Shown here one piece after another: positions 17,848 through 27,787 of a stretch of 64,000 nt of DNA. The DNA comes from Gammaproteobacteria bacterium (GTDB taxonomy: Bacteria; Pseudomonadota; Gammaproteobacteria; Competibacterales; Competibacteraceae): contig JADLEK010000080.1 in the NCBI GenBank assembly GCA_020846135.1, positions 1 through 64,000 of the forward strand. The letters are read 5' to 3'. The notes under the pieces are model-generated. The model was not told the DNA's origin and searched no databases. It saw only the letters and a list, made by a program, of their open reading frames with translations. Position 1 is the stretch's first letter. Each line of letters begins with the position of its first letter. Both the position numbers and the translations under genes were made by a program.

Positions 17848-17864
17848 TGCAACGGATGCGCCAA
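17848..17864 (-). promoter_or_regulatory. Sigma-54 promoter of pilA
   Basis: The minus strand reads TTGGCGC-ATCCG-TTGCA, one mismatch from the sigma-54 consensus TGGCAC-N5-TTGCW with correct spacing of the GG and GC elements. Transcription would start near 17837, giving a leader of about 75 bases. PilA in pseudomonads is driven by RpoN with PilSR, so the same control is likely here. Confidence 0.75.
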
Positions 17865-18078
17865 GCCAGGAACTTCCCGCGCATGGATTGATTAACCGGT
17901 TATGGAATAAACAGATAAAAAGTGGATGAATCGAGCATTGACCGTCAGACCTGATCCATGCGGGAACTTTTGCCGGCAGGGTGGTGACGCAATACGACGG
18001 ACAGTGACCTTTTTGGTCAGGGAGGTGGTGAAGTAGACTCTAGATGAATGTGCTTGACGAAATAACCGATAAAAACCA

Positions 18079-18092
18079 AACTAAGTTTAGTT
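18079..18092. promoter_or_regulatory. Palindromic operator candidate upstream of the toxin-antitoxin pair
   Basis: AACTAA-GT-TTAGTT is a perfect inverted repeat 23 bases before the antitoxin start, close to a TTGACG (-35-like) at 18054-18059. Antitoxins of this type repress their own operon, so this is a natural binding site. The rest of 17885-18111 holds no gene. Confidence 0.45.
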
Positions 18093-18114
18093 CAAAATTT
18101 GACGAGATCCTGTG

Positions 18115-18357
18115 ATGATTCAGCAAATCAACATCCATGAAGCGAAAACCCAACTATCCCGACTGCTCGAGCGGTCGCTGTCGGGTGAAGAATTCATCAT
18201 TGCCAAAGCCGGCAAGCCGGTCGCCCGCCTCACCCCGATCAAGCCGGCCCGTCAGCCGCGTCGGCTGGGGTTATTGGACGGCGAACTCCAGATTCCCGAC
18301 GACTTCAATGCACCACTGCCGGAGACCCTCCTCAGCGCCTTCGAGGGGCGTAGCTAA
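18115..18357 (+). CDS. Phd/YefM-family antitoxin
   Basis: An 80-residue antitoxin. The N-terminal DNA-binding region IQQINIHEAKTQLSRLLER and GEEFIIAKAGKPVARL are typical of Phd/YefM proteins; the C-terminal tail would wrap the toxin. ATG 18115 is preferred to a GTG at 18112. The stop overlaps the toxin start (TAATG), so translation is coupled. It would neutralise the PIN toxin and repress the operon, possibly through the palindrome at 18079-18092. Confidence 0.88.
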   Translation: MIQQINIHEAKTQLSRLLERSLSGEEFIIAKAGKPVARLTPIKPARQPRRLGLLDGELQIPDDFNAPLPETLLSAFEGRS

Positions 18358-18746
18358 TGCGCCTGCTGCTGGATACCCACATTTTGCTATGGACGATTGG
18401 CATGAGTCGCCGACTGCCCATCGCGACGCGCCAATTGCTGGAAAATCCAGACCATGAGATTTACTACAGCGCTGCCAGCTTGTGGGAAATTGCGATTAAA
18501 CGCGGCCTGGGGCGACCTGACTTTCAGGCGGATCCTGAACGCCTCCTTGCCGTACTCCCCGAGATGGATTTCATCGAATTACCGATCACCGCCGGCCATG
18601 CAGCGGCGGTGATCCACTTGCCGACGCTGCACAAGGATCCCTTCGATCGGCTACTGATCGCCCAGAGCCGGACGGAACCGATGATTCTGCTCACCAACGA
18701 CGATCTGGTCATCCAGTACGGAGAACCCGTGCGGCGGATGAGCTGA
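18357..18746 (+). CDS. PIN-domain ribonuclease toxin (VapC-like)
   Basis: A 129-residue PIN-domain protein of the type paired with Phd/YefM antitoxins. The first acidic residue lies in LLLDTHILLW (Asp5), the second site in SAASLWEIAIK, and the third in DPFDRLLIAQ. The end holds LLTNDDLV. These residues form the metal-binding RNase site, so the toxin appears intact. It starts on the last base of the antitoxin stop codon. Confidence 0.9.
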   Translation: MRLLLDTHILLWTIGMSRRLPIATRQLLENPDHEIYYSAASLWEIAIKRGLGRPDFQADPERLLAVLPEMDFIELPITAGHAAAVIHLPTLHKDPFDRLLIAQSRTEPMILLTNDDLVIQYGEPVRRMS

Positions 18747-18804
18747 AAACTGCAACCGGAGAGCAAGAGAAACCTATCGAATCGCCGCGGTCGAGACGAT
18801 CGCT

Positions 18805-19029
18805 GTGGGAAACAGCATTCGGGAGCTGGCATGGCTGCGCTCCCACTACGGTCAGGGGCGATGGAAAAAGAAAAAAGGTATCGCGACGGTCCAACAAGAC
18901 GATGGCTCCACCCGTCTGGCTGAAATTCACTGGTATGAAGCGCACGGGATCGGCAAGGTGAAGTTGAAAATCAGACGGTGGTTACCCCAACCGGATTGCC
19001 ATATTATCGCCAGCTCAAATCTCGGATAA
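18805..19029 (+). CDS. Small conserved basic protein of unknown function
   Basis: A 74-residue frame starting at GTG encodes IRELAWLRSHYGQGRW, KKKKGIATV and RLAEIHWYEAHGIGKVKLK. The pattern (tryptophan-rich, Lys/Arg-rich, ending in IKR-like residues) recurs in small bacterial proteins of unknown role near toxin genes, as far as I recall. No ATG is available in frame, and the ribosome site is weak. It might belong to the preceding toxin-antitoxin operon, 58 bases away. Confidence 0.5.
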   Translation: MGNSIRELAWLRSHYGQGRWKKKKGIATVQQDDGSTRLAEIHWYEAHGIGKVKLKIRRWLPQPDCHIIASSNLG

Positions 19030-19056
19030 ATGCTTAAGCTGCTGTTCCATTGCCGG

Positions 19057-19815
19057 TTAAGCGCCGCCAGTCGGTTTGCCCACCGGGCCGGCATGTTGCG
19101 CCAATCGCCGCAAGGCGCTACTCAACCGCACATCCGGCACCGTGCAGGCGGCAACCTCCAGCAATTGCGCATTCTGCCGGGTCAGCGTCAGCCGGAGCCG
19201 CCGGGATTGCGCCGGACGGGCGATGGGCACCACCCGGATATGCGGTTTAGGCAACGGGAAACCGACCTGTTGTCCGAGCGTCAGCCGAATGTCGTGCAGG
19301 GCATAGCGCAACCGGGTTGCCCAACTGGCCGATTCGGTCTGCACCGACCACGCCTCCTGATCCATCTGGAGCAGAATCGTGTGATCGCGCAGATGTGGCG
19401 GCAGGTACGCCTGAAACACCCGGTTGGACTGCGCCAGTTGGCTGGCTTGCGTCATCAGTCGCCCCAGGGCGTCGCTGGGCTGGCGGAGTAGCGCCTCCCC
19501 GACCGTCGGGGTATTGCCGGTTCGCCGCCGTGGCGGAGCGGGCGCGGCTTGAGTGAGATCGGCGTGGGCAGGATTAGCGCCGGGCTGCGATCCCGGTTGC
19601 CGGCGCGGCGCCGGCAGGAGCCGCAGGTAAGCGCCTGCGGCATCAGCGACGATGGGGGAAGCCGATTCAGCCGCCGCAACCGGATTGGCCGCCGCCGGGG
19701 TAGCCGCAGCGGGGTCCGCCGGCCCGTAGCCACGCAGCATTTTCAGCAACGGCGTGATGTGTTGGCGGGCAACAACGCGAGGATCGGAGCCAGCCGAACC
19801 CTGCTTTCCGCTCAT
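19057..19815 (-). CDS. DciA/DUF721-like protein with long proline-alanine-rich region
   Basis: A 252-residue protein. The central part (SNRVFQAYLPPHLRDHTILL and SASWATRLRYALHDIR) matches the DciA/DUF721 domain, which helps load the replicative helicase DnaB at replication forks. Around it are low-complexity Ala/Pro-rich stretches (residues about 35-105) and a further C-terminal arm, making it longer than typical gammaproteobacterial DciA. ATG 19815 is chosen because AGGGGGT precedes it; an in-frame start at 19866 has no such site. It lies downstream of pat on the same strand. Confidence 0.65.
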   Translation of the reverse strand: MSGKQGSAGSDPRVVARQHITPLLKMLRGYGPADPAAATPAAANPVAAAESASPIVADAAGAYLRLLPAPRRQPGSQPGANPAHADLTQAAPAPPRRRTGNTPTVGEALLRQPSDALGRLMTQASQLAQSNRVFQAYLPPHLRDHTILLQMDQEAWSVQTESASWATRLRYALHDIRLTLGQQVGFPLPKPHIRVVPIARPAQSRRLRLTLTRQNAQLLEVAACTVPDVRLSSALRRLAQHAGPVGKPTGGA

Positions 19816-19890
19816 TGCGCACCCCCTGGTTTGATGAGTCCGCCGCCAGTAGCCATGACCGGCCATCCTGATGGCGGCAGATTGGATCGC

Positions 19891-22584
19891 TTAAATCAGC
19901 GGCAAACTCACATGCAGCACCCCGGGATCGTCCTGGGTAGCGCTGAGCTTGAAATTCAATGCCCGGTTGAGCCGCAGCATCGGCTCATTTTCCCGCAGCA
20001 CTTCGCCATAGAGTTCCTTGATGCCACGACCACGCGCGTAATCAATAATATAGCGCATCAGCATCGGCCCCAGCCCCAGCCCGGTTATCGCCCGCTCCAC
20101 CAGGATCGAATACTCGGCCTTTTCCATGTCGGGATCGGCGTTGCAGCGCACTACTCCCCAGATTTTACCTTTGCCCGGCACCTGATTCGGCTCGGTCACG
20201 ATAAAGGCCATTTCCCGCTCATAGTCCAGTTGGGTCAGCCGCGCCGCCATCTCGTGCGACAACTCGCGGATCGGCTGGAAAAACCGCATTCGCACATCCT
20301 CGGCGGGCAGGCGCTTGATCAGTTCCTTCAATTCCGGCTCATCTTCTGGGAGAATCGCCCGCAGCAGGAACGAACGGCCATCCGGCAAGGTGTAAAGTCG
20401 CTCCAGATGCTTCGGATAGGGTGAAATCGCCAGTCGCTCAGTCGCCGATCCGGTCGCCGGTTCAATCAGGATATTGGCGTCCAGCGCCAGCAGGCCATTT
20501 TCATCCGCCCAGATCGGGTTGATGTTCATTTCGACCAATTCCGCCAGATCGATCACCATCTGCGACACCTTGATCAGCGTCAGGGCGATGGCGTCCAGAT
20601 TCACCGGCCGGCCCCGATTGGTGCTGAGGCGGCGGTACAGCCGGGTGCGCGACATCAGATCCCGGGCCAGTTGCATGTTCAGCGGCGGCAATGCATAGAC
20701 GATATCGTCGATCACATCCGATTCGGTGCCACCCTGGCCGAAAAAGATCACCGGGCCAAACCGTCGCCCGGTTCGCACCCCAACCATCAGTTCATACGCA
20801 CCATGCCGGAACTGCATCGGCTGCACCGCAAAACCGTCAATCGCGGCTTCCGGCGCCAGCGTACCGACCCGCTTGAGCATTTCGGTCGCGGCTACCAGCA
20901 CTTCCAGCGGATTTTTCAAACCGAACGCCAAACCACCGACATCGGACTTGTTAACAATGTCCGGCGAGAGAATTTTCAGCGCCACCGGCGTTTTCAGTTC
21001 CAGCGCCAGATCGGTAGCCGCTTCCGGGGTAGCGGCGAATTGCAGCGGCACGGTCGGGATTTCATAGGCGCTAAGCACCTGGCTGGTTTCGTAAGCATTC
21101 AAGCGCCGCCGACCTGCGGTCAATGCGATCTCGATAATCCGGCGGGCGGTTTCGGTATCGGGGGTAAATTCTTCCGGAATCGACGGCGGCGTTTCCATCA
21201 ATAATTCCTGACTGCGCCGGAACCGGGCCAGGCGCATGAAGGCCGCTACCGCATCCTCGGGCGCTTCGTAGGTCGGAATATGGACACCGTTGAATAGCTC
21301 GCGGGCTGGCTCTACCGCCGATTCGCCCAGCCAGCAGGTCATGATCAAGCGCCGACTCTTGGCCCGCTCCACCACGGCCTTGGCGCATTCCGCCGAGCGG
21401 TTGACCGAGGCCGGGGCATGGATCACCAGTACCCCATCGGTGCCCGGCTCCTGCAACAGCAGATCCAGCGCCTTGCCGTACTCAGCAGGACCGGCGGTAT
21501 CGCCCAGATCCACCGGATTTTCAATCGGATAACCCGGCCGACAGGTGCGGGCCAGATCCTCGCGGGTTTTCTCGCTGATGTCGGCCAACCGACCGTTCTG
21601 GCGGGCCAGGGCGTCGCTGGTCAACAGCGCCAGACTGTAGCTGTTGCTGAGAATGGTCAGCCGGTCGCTGTAAACCGGCTTGGCGGTGGCCAGGGTTTCG
21701 GCGGCGCTGAACAGTTGTTCAATGTTGTCCACCCGCAAAATGCCGGCGCGCTGAAAGACCGCGTCATAGACCGCATCCTCGATCGGCCCGGCCCGGAAAT
21801 CGCGCGGTTTCAACACGATCACCGGTTTGACCCGGGCGGCGGCGCGGGCGGCGGAGACGAACTTGCGGCGATTACGGGTATTTTCCATGTACATCAGGAT
21901 GGCGTGGGTATTGCTATCCCGCAGCAGGTAATCGATCAGATCGCCGAAATCGACATCCCAGCGCATTCCGATCGAGATGACATGGGAAAAGCCGATCTCG
22001 CGGCTGCTCGCCCAGTCGATCACGCTGCGCATCACCGCCGCCGACTGGCAGAGCAGGGCGACGTGACCCGCCAGCGGCCGGTTACTGCTCAGGCTGGCGT
22101 TAACATTGGCCGAGGGCACCGCATAGCCGAGATGATCCGGCCCCATGATCCGCAACAGATAGGGTTTGGCCGCATCCAGCACCCGCTGCCGCAGCGTTTC
22201 GCCGTCATCCGGGTGGCTCTGCTGCAATTCCGGGCTGAGCAGAGCGGGCCGGTCGCCGCGATGGTCTTGCAACATTTCCCGGCTGATCAGCAGGGCGGCC
22301 CGGGTACCGCGCGCGCCCAACTGGCTGATCAGGGCCGGGGTCTGCTCCAGTGGTACGGTCAGAATCGCTAAATCCGGGGTGACCGGCAGGCTCTCGATAT
22401 TTTTGTAGGCCAGCACCCCGGAAATCGACTGGCGATCCGGGTTGACCGGCATTACCGGCCCCTTGAAACCGCCTTCGATCAAATTAAATTCCAGGGCGGA
22501 ATCGACGCCATCGGGTTGCTTGCCAGCGCCGATGACCGCAATGGAGCGGGGCTTGAACAGGTATTTGAGATTACGGATGGTCAT
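19891..22584 (-). CDS. pat: Protein lysine acetyltransferase Pat (NDP-forming acyl-CoA synthetase-like/GNAT fusion)
   Basis: An 897-residue protein with an N-terminal CoA-binding domain (PRSIAVIGAG), succinyl-CoA ligase-like and ATP-grasp regions in the middle (PVALKILSPDIVNKSDVGG), and a C-terminal GNAT domain (EYSILVERAITGLGLGPMLM with the acetyl-CoA loop). Order and length match Salmonella Pat and E. coli PatZ, which acetylate and inactivate acetyl-CoA synthetase. It is divergent from an acetyl-CoA synthetase gene 164 bases away, which supports that role. No sirtuin deacetylase gene is in the window. Confidence 0.9.
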   Translation of the reverse strand: MTIRNLKYLFKPRSIAVIGAGKQPDGVDSALEFNLIEGGFKGPVMPVNPDRQSISGVLAYKNIESLPVTPDLAILTVPLEQTPALISQLGARGTRAALLISREMLQDHRGDRPALLSPELQQSHPDDGETLRQRVLDAAKPYLLRIMGPDHLGYAVPSANVNASLSSNRPLAGHVALLCQSAAVMRSVIDWASSREIGFSHVISIGMRWDVDFGDLIDYLLRDSNTHAILMYMENTRNRRKFVSAARAAARVKPVIVLKPRDFRAGPIEDAVYDAVFQRAGILRVDNIEQLFSAAETLATAKPVYSDRLTILSNSYSLALLTSDALARQNGRLADISEKTREDLARTCRPGYPIENPVDLGDTAGPAEYGKALDLLLQEPGTDGVLVIHAPASVNRSAECAKAVVERAKSRRLIMTCWLGESAVEPARELFNGVHIPTYEAPEDAVAAFMRLARFRRSQELLMETPPSIPEEFTPDTETARRIIEIALTAGRRRLNAYETSQVLSAYEIPTVPLQFAATPEAATDLALELKTPVALKILSPDIVNKSDVGGLAFGLKNPLEVLVAATEMLKRVGTLAPEAAIDGFAVQPMQFRHGAYELMVGVRTGRRFGPVIFFGQGGTESDVIDDIVYALPPLNMQLARDLMSRTRLYRRLSTNRGRPVNLDAIALTLIKVSQMVIDLAELVEMNINPIWADENGLLALDANILIEPATGSATERLAISPYPKHLERLYTLPDGRSFLLRAILPEDEPELKELIKRLPAEDVRMRFFQPIRELSHEMAARLTQLDYEREMAFIVTEPNQVPGKGKIWGVVRCNADPDMEKAEYSILVERAITGLGLGPMLMRYIIDYARGRGIKELYGEVLRENEPMLRLNRALNFKLSATQDDPGVLHVSLPLI

Positions 22585-22748
22585 GGCAACTTCTCAGGCC
22601 GGAGTGACCGGCAGGGCCAGGGGGAATAGCGCTATGGTAACGCGATTCAAATGGCGGGCGCTCGCCCGGATTCAACGGGTACGCCGGTTTGGCTGTTTTT
22701 CTTTAGAATGGCGACTCCCTGACTTTTGGCAACCCCTGCGAGGCCCCG

Positions 22749-24524
22749 ATGACCTGGACAACGCTGCCCAAAATGCCGGAATCCGGCGAATCTACGCCAC
22801 AGCTATTAAATTTGGACCACGCCGCAATGCAAACCGGTTTTTCCTGGGACGCCGCCCGCGCTGAATTGGCGGGCTTGCCCAACGGCGGATTAAATATCGC
22901 CTTTGAAGCCGTGGATCGCTGGGTGGCCGCTGGTTTCGCGTCGCGAACTGCATTGCGCTGGCTGGGTAAAAATGGCGAGCGGCGCGAATTCAGCTATGCC
23001 GATCTGGCCGGGTTAAGCAACCGCTTCGCCAACCTGCTAGAGCGACTGGGCGTTGTCCCAGGCGACCGGATCTGCGTCCTGACCGGGCGGATTCCTGAGC
23101 TGTACATCGCCGCACTGGGGACGCTGAAAGCCGGGGCGGTGTTCTGCCCGCTGTTCTCGGCCTTTGGCCCGGAGCCGGTGCGGGTGCGGCTGGTCAAGAG
23201 CCAGGCGCGGGTTCTGGTGACGACGACGCTGCTGTATGAACGCAAGGTGCGGGCGCAATGCGACGAACTGCCCGATCTGCGCCAGATTTTGCTGACCGAT
23301 TTGCTGGCCGATGGCGATGATGCAACCGGTCTACTCCCGTTCCATGAACAGCTCATGATGGAATCCGCTGAGCGCGGTCCGCCCGCGACCCGGCCTGAGG
23401 ACATGGCGCTGCTGCACTTTACCAGTGGCACCACCGGCACCCCCAAAGGCGCGGTTCATGTTCATAACGCGGTGATTGCCCACCGACTGACCGGGCGGCT
23501 GGCGCTGGATGTGCGGCTCGGCGATATTTACTGGTGTACCGCCGATCCCGGCTGGGTTACTGGCGTGTCTTACGGGATCATTGCCCCGCTGGCTAATGGC
23601 GCGACTCTGGTGGTCGATGAGGCTGAATTCGACGCCCGCCGCTGGTATGCAATTCTGGAGCAGGAGCAAGTGAACGTCTGGTATACCGCCCCGACCGCGA
23701 TCCGAATGCTGATGAAAGCCGGCGCAGTCGCCCTGCAAGGCCGCGATCTGGGCGCATTGCGCTTCATGGCCAGCGTCGGCGAACCGCTGAATCCGGAAGC
23801 GGTGATCTGGAGTCGGGAAGTTCTGGGCCAGCCGTTTCACGATACCTGGTGGCAGACCGAAACCGGGGCGATCATGATCGCCAATACCCCGGGGTTGGCC
23901 ATCCGTCCGGGGTCGATGGGGCAGCCGTTGCCCGGCATCGAGGCGGCGATTGTCCGGCGGCGGACCGATGGCGGGGTGGATATTCTGGCGTCCGACACAG
24001 AGGGCGAACTGGCGCTGCGGGTTGGCTGGCCGTCGCTGTTTCGGGATTATCTGGGCGATTCCGACCGCTACCAGCGTTGTTTCGCCGGCGACTGGTATCT
24101 CAGCGGCGATCTGGCCCGCCGTGATGCCGACGGCTATTTCTGGTTTGTAGGCCGCGCTGATGATGTCATCAAGACTGCCGGGCACCTGATCGGGCCGTTT
24201 GAGGTTGAAAGCGCGCTGCTGGAGCATCCAGCGGTCGCCGAGGTCGGGATGATCGGCAAGCCCGATGAGTTCGCCGGTCAGATTATCAAGGCGTTCGTGG
24301 CGCTCAAACCCGGTTATGAACCCAACGACGGGCTGCGCAAGGAATTAATCGGCTTTGCTCGCACCCGGCTGGGGCCGGCGGTGGCTCCGCGTGAACTGGA
24401 GTTCATGGTGGATCTACCCAAAACCCGCAGCGGCAAGATCCTGCGCCGACTACTGCGCGCCAGGGAGCTGGATCTGCCGCTGGGCGATCTGTCGACCCTG
24501 GAAGGCGACGCGGCAGAAAGTTAG
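22749..24524 (+). CDS. acsA: Acetyl-CoA synthetase, short AcsA type
   Basis: A 591-residue AMP-forming acyl-CoA synthetase. Motifs in order are [15 protein letters not shown] (ATP loop), [10 protein letters not shown], the hinge region [20 protein letters not shown], and the C-terminal [13 protein letters not shown] holding the acetylatable lysine. It is closer in length to Bacillus AcsA than to E. coli Acs; a second, longer Acs lies at 43259-45196. It activates acetate, or perhaps propionate, to its CoA ester. ATG 22749 follows GAGG. Its neighbour pat probably controls it by acetylating that lysine. Confidence 0.85.
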   Translation: MTWTTLPKMPESGESTPQLLNLDHAAMQTGFSWDAARAELAGLPNGGLNIAFEAVDRWVAAGFASRTALRWLGKNGERREFSYADLAGLSNRFANLLERLGVVPGDRICVLTGRIPELYIAALGTLKAGAVFCPLFSAFGPEPVRVRLVKSQARVLVTTTLLYERKVRAQCDELPDLRQILLTDLLADGDDATGLLPFHEQLMMESAERGPPATRPEDMALLHFTSGTTGTPKGAVHVHNAVIAHRLTGRLALDVRLGDIYWCTADPGWVTGVSYGIIAPLANGATLVVDEAEFDARRWYAILEQEQVNVWYTAPTAIRMLMKAGAVALQGRDLGALRFMASVGEPLNPEAVIWSREVLGQPFHDTWWQTETGAIMIANTPGLAIRPGSMGQPLPGIEAAIVRRRTDGGVDILASDTEGELALRVGWPSLFRDYLGDSDRYQRCFAGDWYLSGDLARRDADGYFWFVGRADDVIKTAGHLIGPFEVESALLEHPAVAEVGMIGKPDEFAGQIIKAFVALKPGYEPNDGLRKELIGFARTRLGPAVAPRELEFMVDLPKTRSGKILRRLLRARELDLPLGDLSTLEGDAAES

Positions 24525-24570
24525 TTCTGCCTAACATCCGGTTTTGACTCGCCCGTCGATTCAGCGCAAC

Positions 24571-24600
24571 TTGTAAGATGCTGCATAGCCACATTAGAAT
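24571..24600 (+). promoter_or_regulatory. Possible sigma-70 promoter of aceA
   Basis: TTGTAA, an 18-base spacer and TAGAAT lie about 150 bases before aceA in a 223-base gap otherwise without genes. The -10 is good, the -35 only moderate. Confidence 0.35.
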
Positions 24601-24747
24601 AACTGGGGTTTTTTGCGGTATGCCGAGTCTCACTAACCCTGACCCCATTCGCTCGTCGTTCCACAACCGCGCCAGGCGGGTTGGAGTCGGCGCATCATCT
24701 CCCCCAACCCCCTAACCACCCCGTAACCATCAAAGAGGAATCAAAAA

Positions 24748-26040
24748 ATGGCGTTCCTGACCATTGAACAACTCAAAAAAGACTGGGCCGAGAATCCCCG
24801 CTGGAAGGGCATCAAGCGCGGTTATAGCGCCGAAGACGTAGTGCGGTTGCGCGGCAACCTGCCGGTCGAATACAGCCTGGCGCAACGAGGCGCTGAAGGT
24901 CTGTGGAAATTGATCACCACCGAACCCTATGTCAATTGCCTGGGCGCGTTGACTGGTGGTCAGGCCATGCAGCAGGCTAAGGCCGGGATCAAGGCCATCT
25001 ACCTGTCCGGCTGGCAGGTCGCGGCGGACAACAACACCTACATGGCGATGTATCCCGATCAGTCGCTGTATCCGGTCAATTCCGTGCCGGCGGTGGTCGA
25101 GCGCATTAACAACACCTTCAAGCGGGCTGACGAGATTCAGTGCGCCCGTGGCATCGGCCCTGGCCACAAGGATTTCGTCGATTACTTCCTGCCTATCGTC
25201 GGCGATGCCGAAGCCGGGTTTGGCGGGGTGCTGAACGCTCATGAGTTGATGAAGTCGATGATCCGCGCCGGCGCTGGCGGCGTGCATTTCGAGGATCAAC
25301 TGGCCTCAGTCAAGAAGTGCGGCCACATGGGCGGCAAAGTGCTGGTGCCGAGCCAGGAAGCAGTGCAGAAGCTGATTGCAGCCCGGCTGGCGGCGGACGT
25401 TTACGGCGTCTCAACCATCATTCTGGCCCGCACCGACGCCGAAGCAGCTGATCTGCTGACCAGCGATTGCGACGAGAATGACAAGCCGTTCTGCACCGGC
25501 GAGCGCACCCCGGAAGGCTTCTACAAGACCCGCAAGGGTTTGGATCAGGCGATTTCCCGCGGCCTGGCCTATGCGCCTTATGCCGACATGGTGTGGTGCG
25601 AGACCGGTACCCCCGATCTCAACTTCGCCAGGAAATTCGCCGAGGCGATCCGCGACAAGTTCCCCGGTAAGCTGCTGGCTTATAACTGCTCGCCGTCGTT
25701 CAACTGGAAGAAGAACCTCGACGACGCCACCATCGCCAAATTCCAGCGTGAACTCGGCGCGATGGGCTACAAGTACCAGTTCATCACCCTGGCCGGCATT
25801 CATAATATGTGGTATCACATGTTCGATCTGGCGCAGGATTATGTGCAGCGCGGCATGTCGGCTTATGTCGAAAAGGTGCAGGAGCAGGAATTTGCGGCCC
25901 GCGACCGGGGCTACACCTTCGTCAGCCATCAGCAGGAAGTCGGCACCGGCTACTTCGACGACATGACCACCGTAATTCAGGGCGGCGTCTCCTCCGTCAC
26001 CGCGCTGACCGGCTCGACCGAAGAAGAACAGTTCCACTAA
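24748..26040 (+). CDS. aceA: Isocitrate lyase
   Basis: A 430-residue enzyme that splits isocitrate into glyoxylate and succinate, the entry to the glyoxylate shunt. The catalytic KKCGH motif lies at about residues 189-193. [22 protein letters not shown] and [13 protein letters not shown] are family blocks. Length matches E. coli AceA (434). The start follows AAAGAGG. A strong terminator separates it from malate synthase, so the two are probably separate transcripts or linked by read-through. It lets the cell grow on acetate made into acetyl-CoA by the Acs enzymes here. Confidence 0.96.
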   Translation: MAFLTIEQLKKDWAENPRWKGIKRGYSAEDVVRLRGNLPVEYSLAQRGAEGLWKLITTEPYVNCLGALTGGQAMQQAKAGIKAIYLSGWQVAADNNTYMAMYPDQSLYPVNSVPAVVERINNTFKRADEIQCARGIGPGHKDFVDYFLPIVGDAEAGFGGVLNAHELMKSMIRAGAGGVHFEDQLASVKKCGHMGGKVLVPSQEAVQKLIAARLAADVYGVSTIILARTDAEAADLLTSDCDENDKPFCTGERTPEGFYKTRKGLDQAISRGLAYAPYADMVWCETGTPDLNFARKFAEAIRDKFPGKLLAYNCSPSFNWKKNLDDATIAKFQRELGAMGYKYQFITLAGIHNMWYHMFDLAQDYVQRGMSAYVEKVQEQEFAARDRGYTFVSHQQEVGTGYFDDMTTVIQGGVSSVTALTGSTEEEQFH

Positions 26041-26083
26041 GCCTTGCCGCCCCGCATTGATCGGGGCGTTCAGCGTTTGCCTA

Positions 26084-26111
26084 AACCCGGAGGCTCAACC
26101 TCCGGGTTTTT
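26084..26111 (+). terminator. Rho-independent terminator of aceA
   Basis: AACCCGGAGG pairs with CCTCCGGGTT around a five-base loop, followed by a run of T. A smaller hairpin (CCCCGC.../GGGGCG) lies just before it. Confidence 0.88.
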
Positions 26112-26174
26112 GCCATTGCAGGCGCTAAAATAATGCTGATCTCTGTTAACACGAATATCCATCAAGGAGTCGCC

Positions 26175-27773
26175 GTGAGCCTCAATCTACCTGCTGGCGT
26201 ACAAATCAACGCCCCGCTGCATCCCCGCTTTGACGAAATTTTCACCCATGACGCACTGGCCCTGGTCGCCAAGCTGCATCGCACCTTTGAAGGCCGCCGC
26301 CAGGACTTGCTGAAAGCCCGTGTGGCCCGCCAGACCCGGATCGACGCCGGCGAACTGCCCGATTTCCTGCCGGAAACCAAGGCGATTCGTGAGGGCGAGT
26401 GGAAAATTGCGCCGCTGCCCAAAGCCTTGGAACGGCGCCGGACTGAAATTACCGGTCCGGTCGAAGCCAAAATGATCATCAACGCCTACAACTCCGGCGC
26501 TGATTCCTACATGACCGATTTTGAGGATTCCAACAGCCCCAACTGGTACAACCAGATTCAGGGTCAGGTGAATCTGAAAGACGCAATTCGCCGCAAGATC
26601 AGTTATGTCAATGAAGCCGGCAAGGAATACCGACTGAATGATCAAATCGCCACTCTGCAAATTCGTCCGCGTGGCTGGCATCTGGACGAGAAGCATGTGC
26701 TGGTTGATGGGCAGCGCGTCTCTGGCGGTATTTTCGACTTTGGCTTGGTGTTCTTTCACAACGCCAAAGAGCAAATCGCGCGTGGCGCTGGCCCGTTCTA
26801 TTACCTGCCGAAGATGGAATCGCATCTGGAAGCGCGGTTATGGAATGACATTTTTATCATGGCGCAGAATGAGTGCGGCATTCCCCAGGGCACCATTAAA
26901 GCGACGGTATTGGTCGAAACCATTCTCGCCACTTTCGAGATGGAAGAGATTCTTTACGAATTGCGCGATCATTCGGCGGGACTCAATGCCGGGCGCTGGG
27001 ATTACATTTTCAGTTGCATCAAAAAGTTCAAGAAAAATAAGGATTTCTGTCTAGCCAATCGCGGCGCGATTACCATGGAAGTGCCGTTCATGCGTTCCTA
27101 CGCCCTGCATCTGGTTAAGGTCTGCCATAAACGCGGCGCACCGGCGATGGGCGGGATGTCGGCGCTGATTCCGATTAAGGGCGACCCGGAAGCCAATGAA
27201 AAAGCATTGGCCGGGATTCGCCACGACAAGACCCGCGATGCCAACGATGGCTTTGACGGCGGCTGGGTGGCGCATCCGGGCCTGGTGCCGATTGCCCACG
27301 AGGAGTTTGTCAAAGTATTAGGCGATAGGCCCAACCAGTGGGAAAAGCAGCGCGATGAAGTGTTCACCGCCAAGGATTTTCTCAACTTCCAGCCGGAGCA
27401 ACCGATTACCGAAGCCGGAGTGCGCAATAACATCAATGTCGGCATTCACTATCTGGGTTCGTGGCTGGCCGGCAATGGCTGCGTACCGATTCACAACCTG
27501 ATGGAAGACGCCGCGACGGCGGAAATTGCCCGTTCACAGGTCTGGCAGTGGGTGGTCAGTCCTAAAGGCAAGCTGGATGATGGCCGCAAAGTCACTGCGG
27601 AACTGGTGAAAGCGATGATCCCGGAGGAACTGGCCAAGGTGAAAGCGGCAGTTTCGGCCCAGAGCGAAGACACCGCAACCTATGATCAGGCGGCGGGCAT
27701 TTTCGAGACGATGAGCCTGTCCGCCGATTACCCGGAATTTCTGACGTTGCCGCTGTATGAGGCGATGGATTAA
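26175..27773 (+). CDS. aceB: Malate synthase A
   Basis: A 532-residue enzyme that joins glyoxylate and acetyl-CoA to give malate, completing the glyoxylate shunt. Typical blocks are TGPVEAKMIINAYNSGA, YMTDFEDSNSPNW and GAITMEVPFMRSYA. The length equals E. coli AceB (533). I chose GTG 26175 because AAGGAG lies just before it and the family starts there; a frame open to ATG 26133 adds 14 unrelated residues. It follows aceA by 134 bases across a terminator. Confidence 0.95.
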   Translation: MSLNLPAGVQINAPLHPRFDEIFTHDALALVAKLHRTFEGRRQDLLKARVARQTRIDAGELPDFLPETKAIREGEWKIAPLPKALERRRTEITGPVEAKMIINAYNSGADSYMTDFEDSNSPNWYNQIQGQVNLKDAIRRKISYVNEAGKEYRLNDQIATLQIRPRGWHLDEKHVLVDGQRVSGGIFDFGLVFFHNAKEQIARGAGPFYYLPKMESHLEARLWNDIFIMAQNECGIPQGTIKATVLVETILATFEMEEILYELRDHSAGLNAGRWDYIFSCIKKFKKNKDFCLANRGAITMEVPFMRSYALHLVKVCHKRGAPAMGGMSALIPIKGDPEANEKALAGIRHDKTRDANDGFDGGWVAHPGLVPIAHEEFVKVLGDRPNQWEKQRDEVFTAKDFLNFQPEQPITEAGVRNNINVGIHYLGSWLAGNGCVPIHNLMEDAATAEIARSQVWQWVVSPKGKLDDGRKVTAELVKAMIPEELAKVKAAVSAQSEDTATYDQAAGIFETMSLSADYPEFLTLPLYEAMD

Positions 27774-27787
27774 GCGTCGGAATAAAA

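Noticed and set aside
19549-20424. Plus-strand open frame of 291 codons opposite the DciA-like gene and pat
   Set aside because: No motif, Arg/Gln/His-rich composition typical of reverse-strand shadows of GC-rich genes.
21418-22371. Plus-strand open frame of 317 codons opposite pat
   Set aside because: A shadow frame; the minus strand encodes clear Pat domains across the whole stretch.
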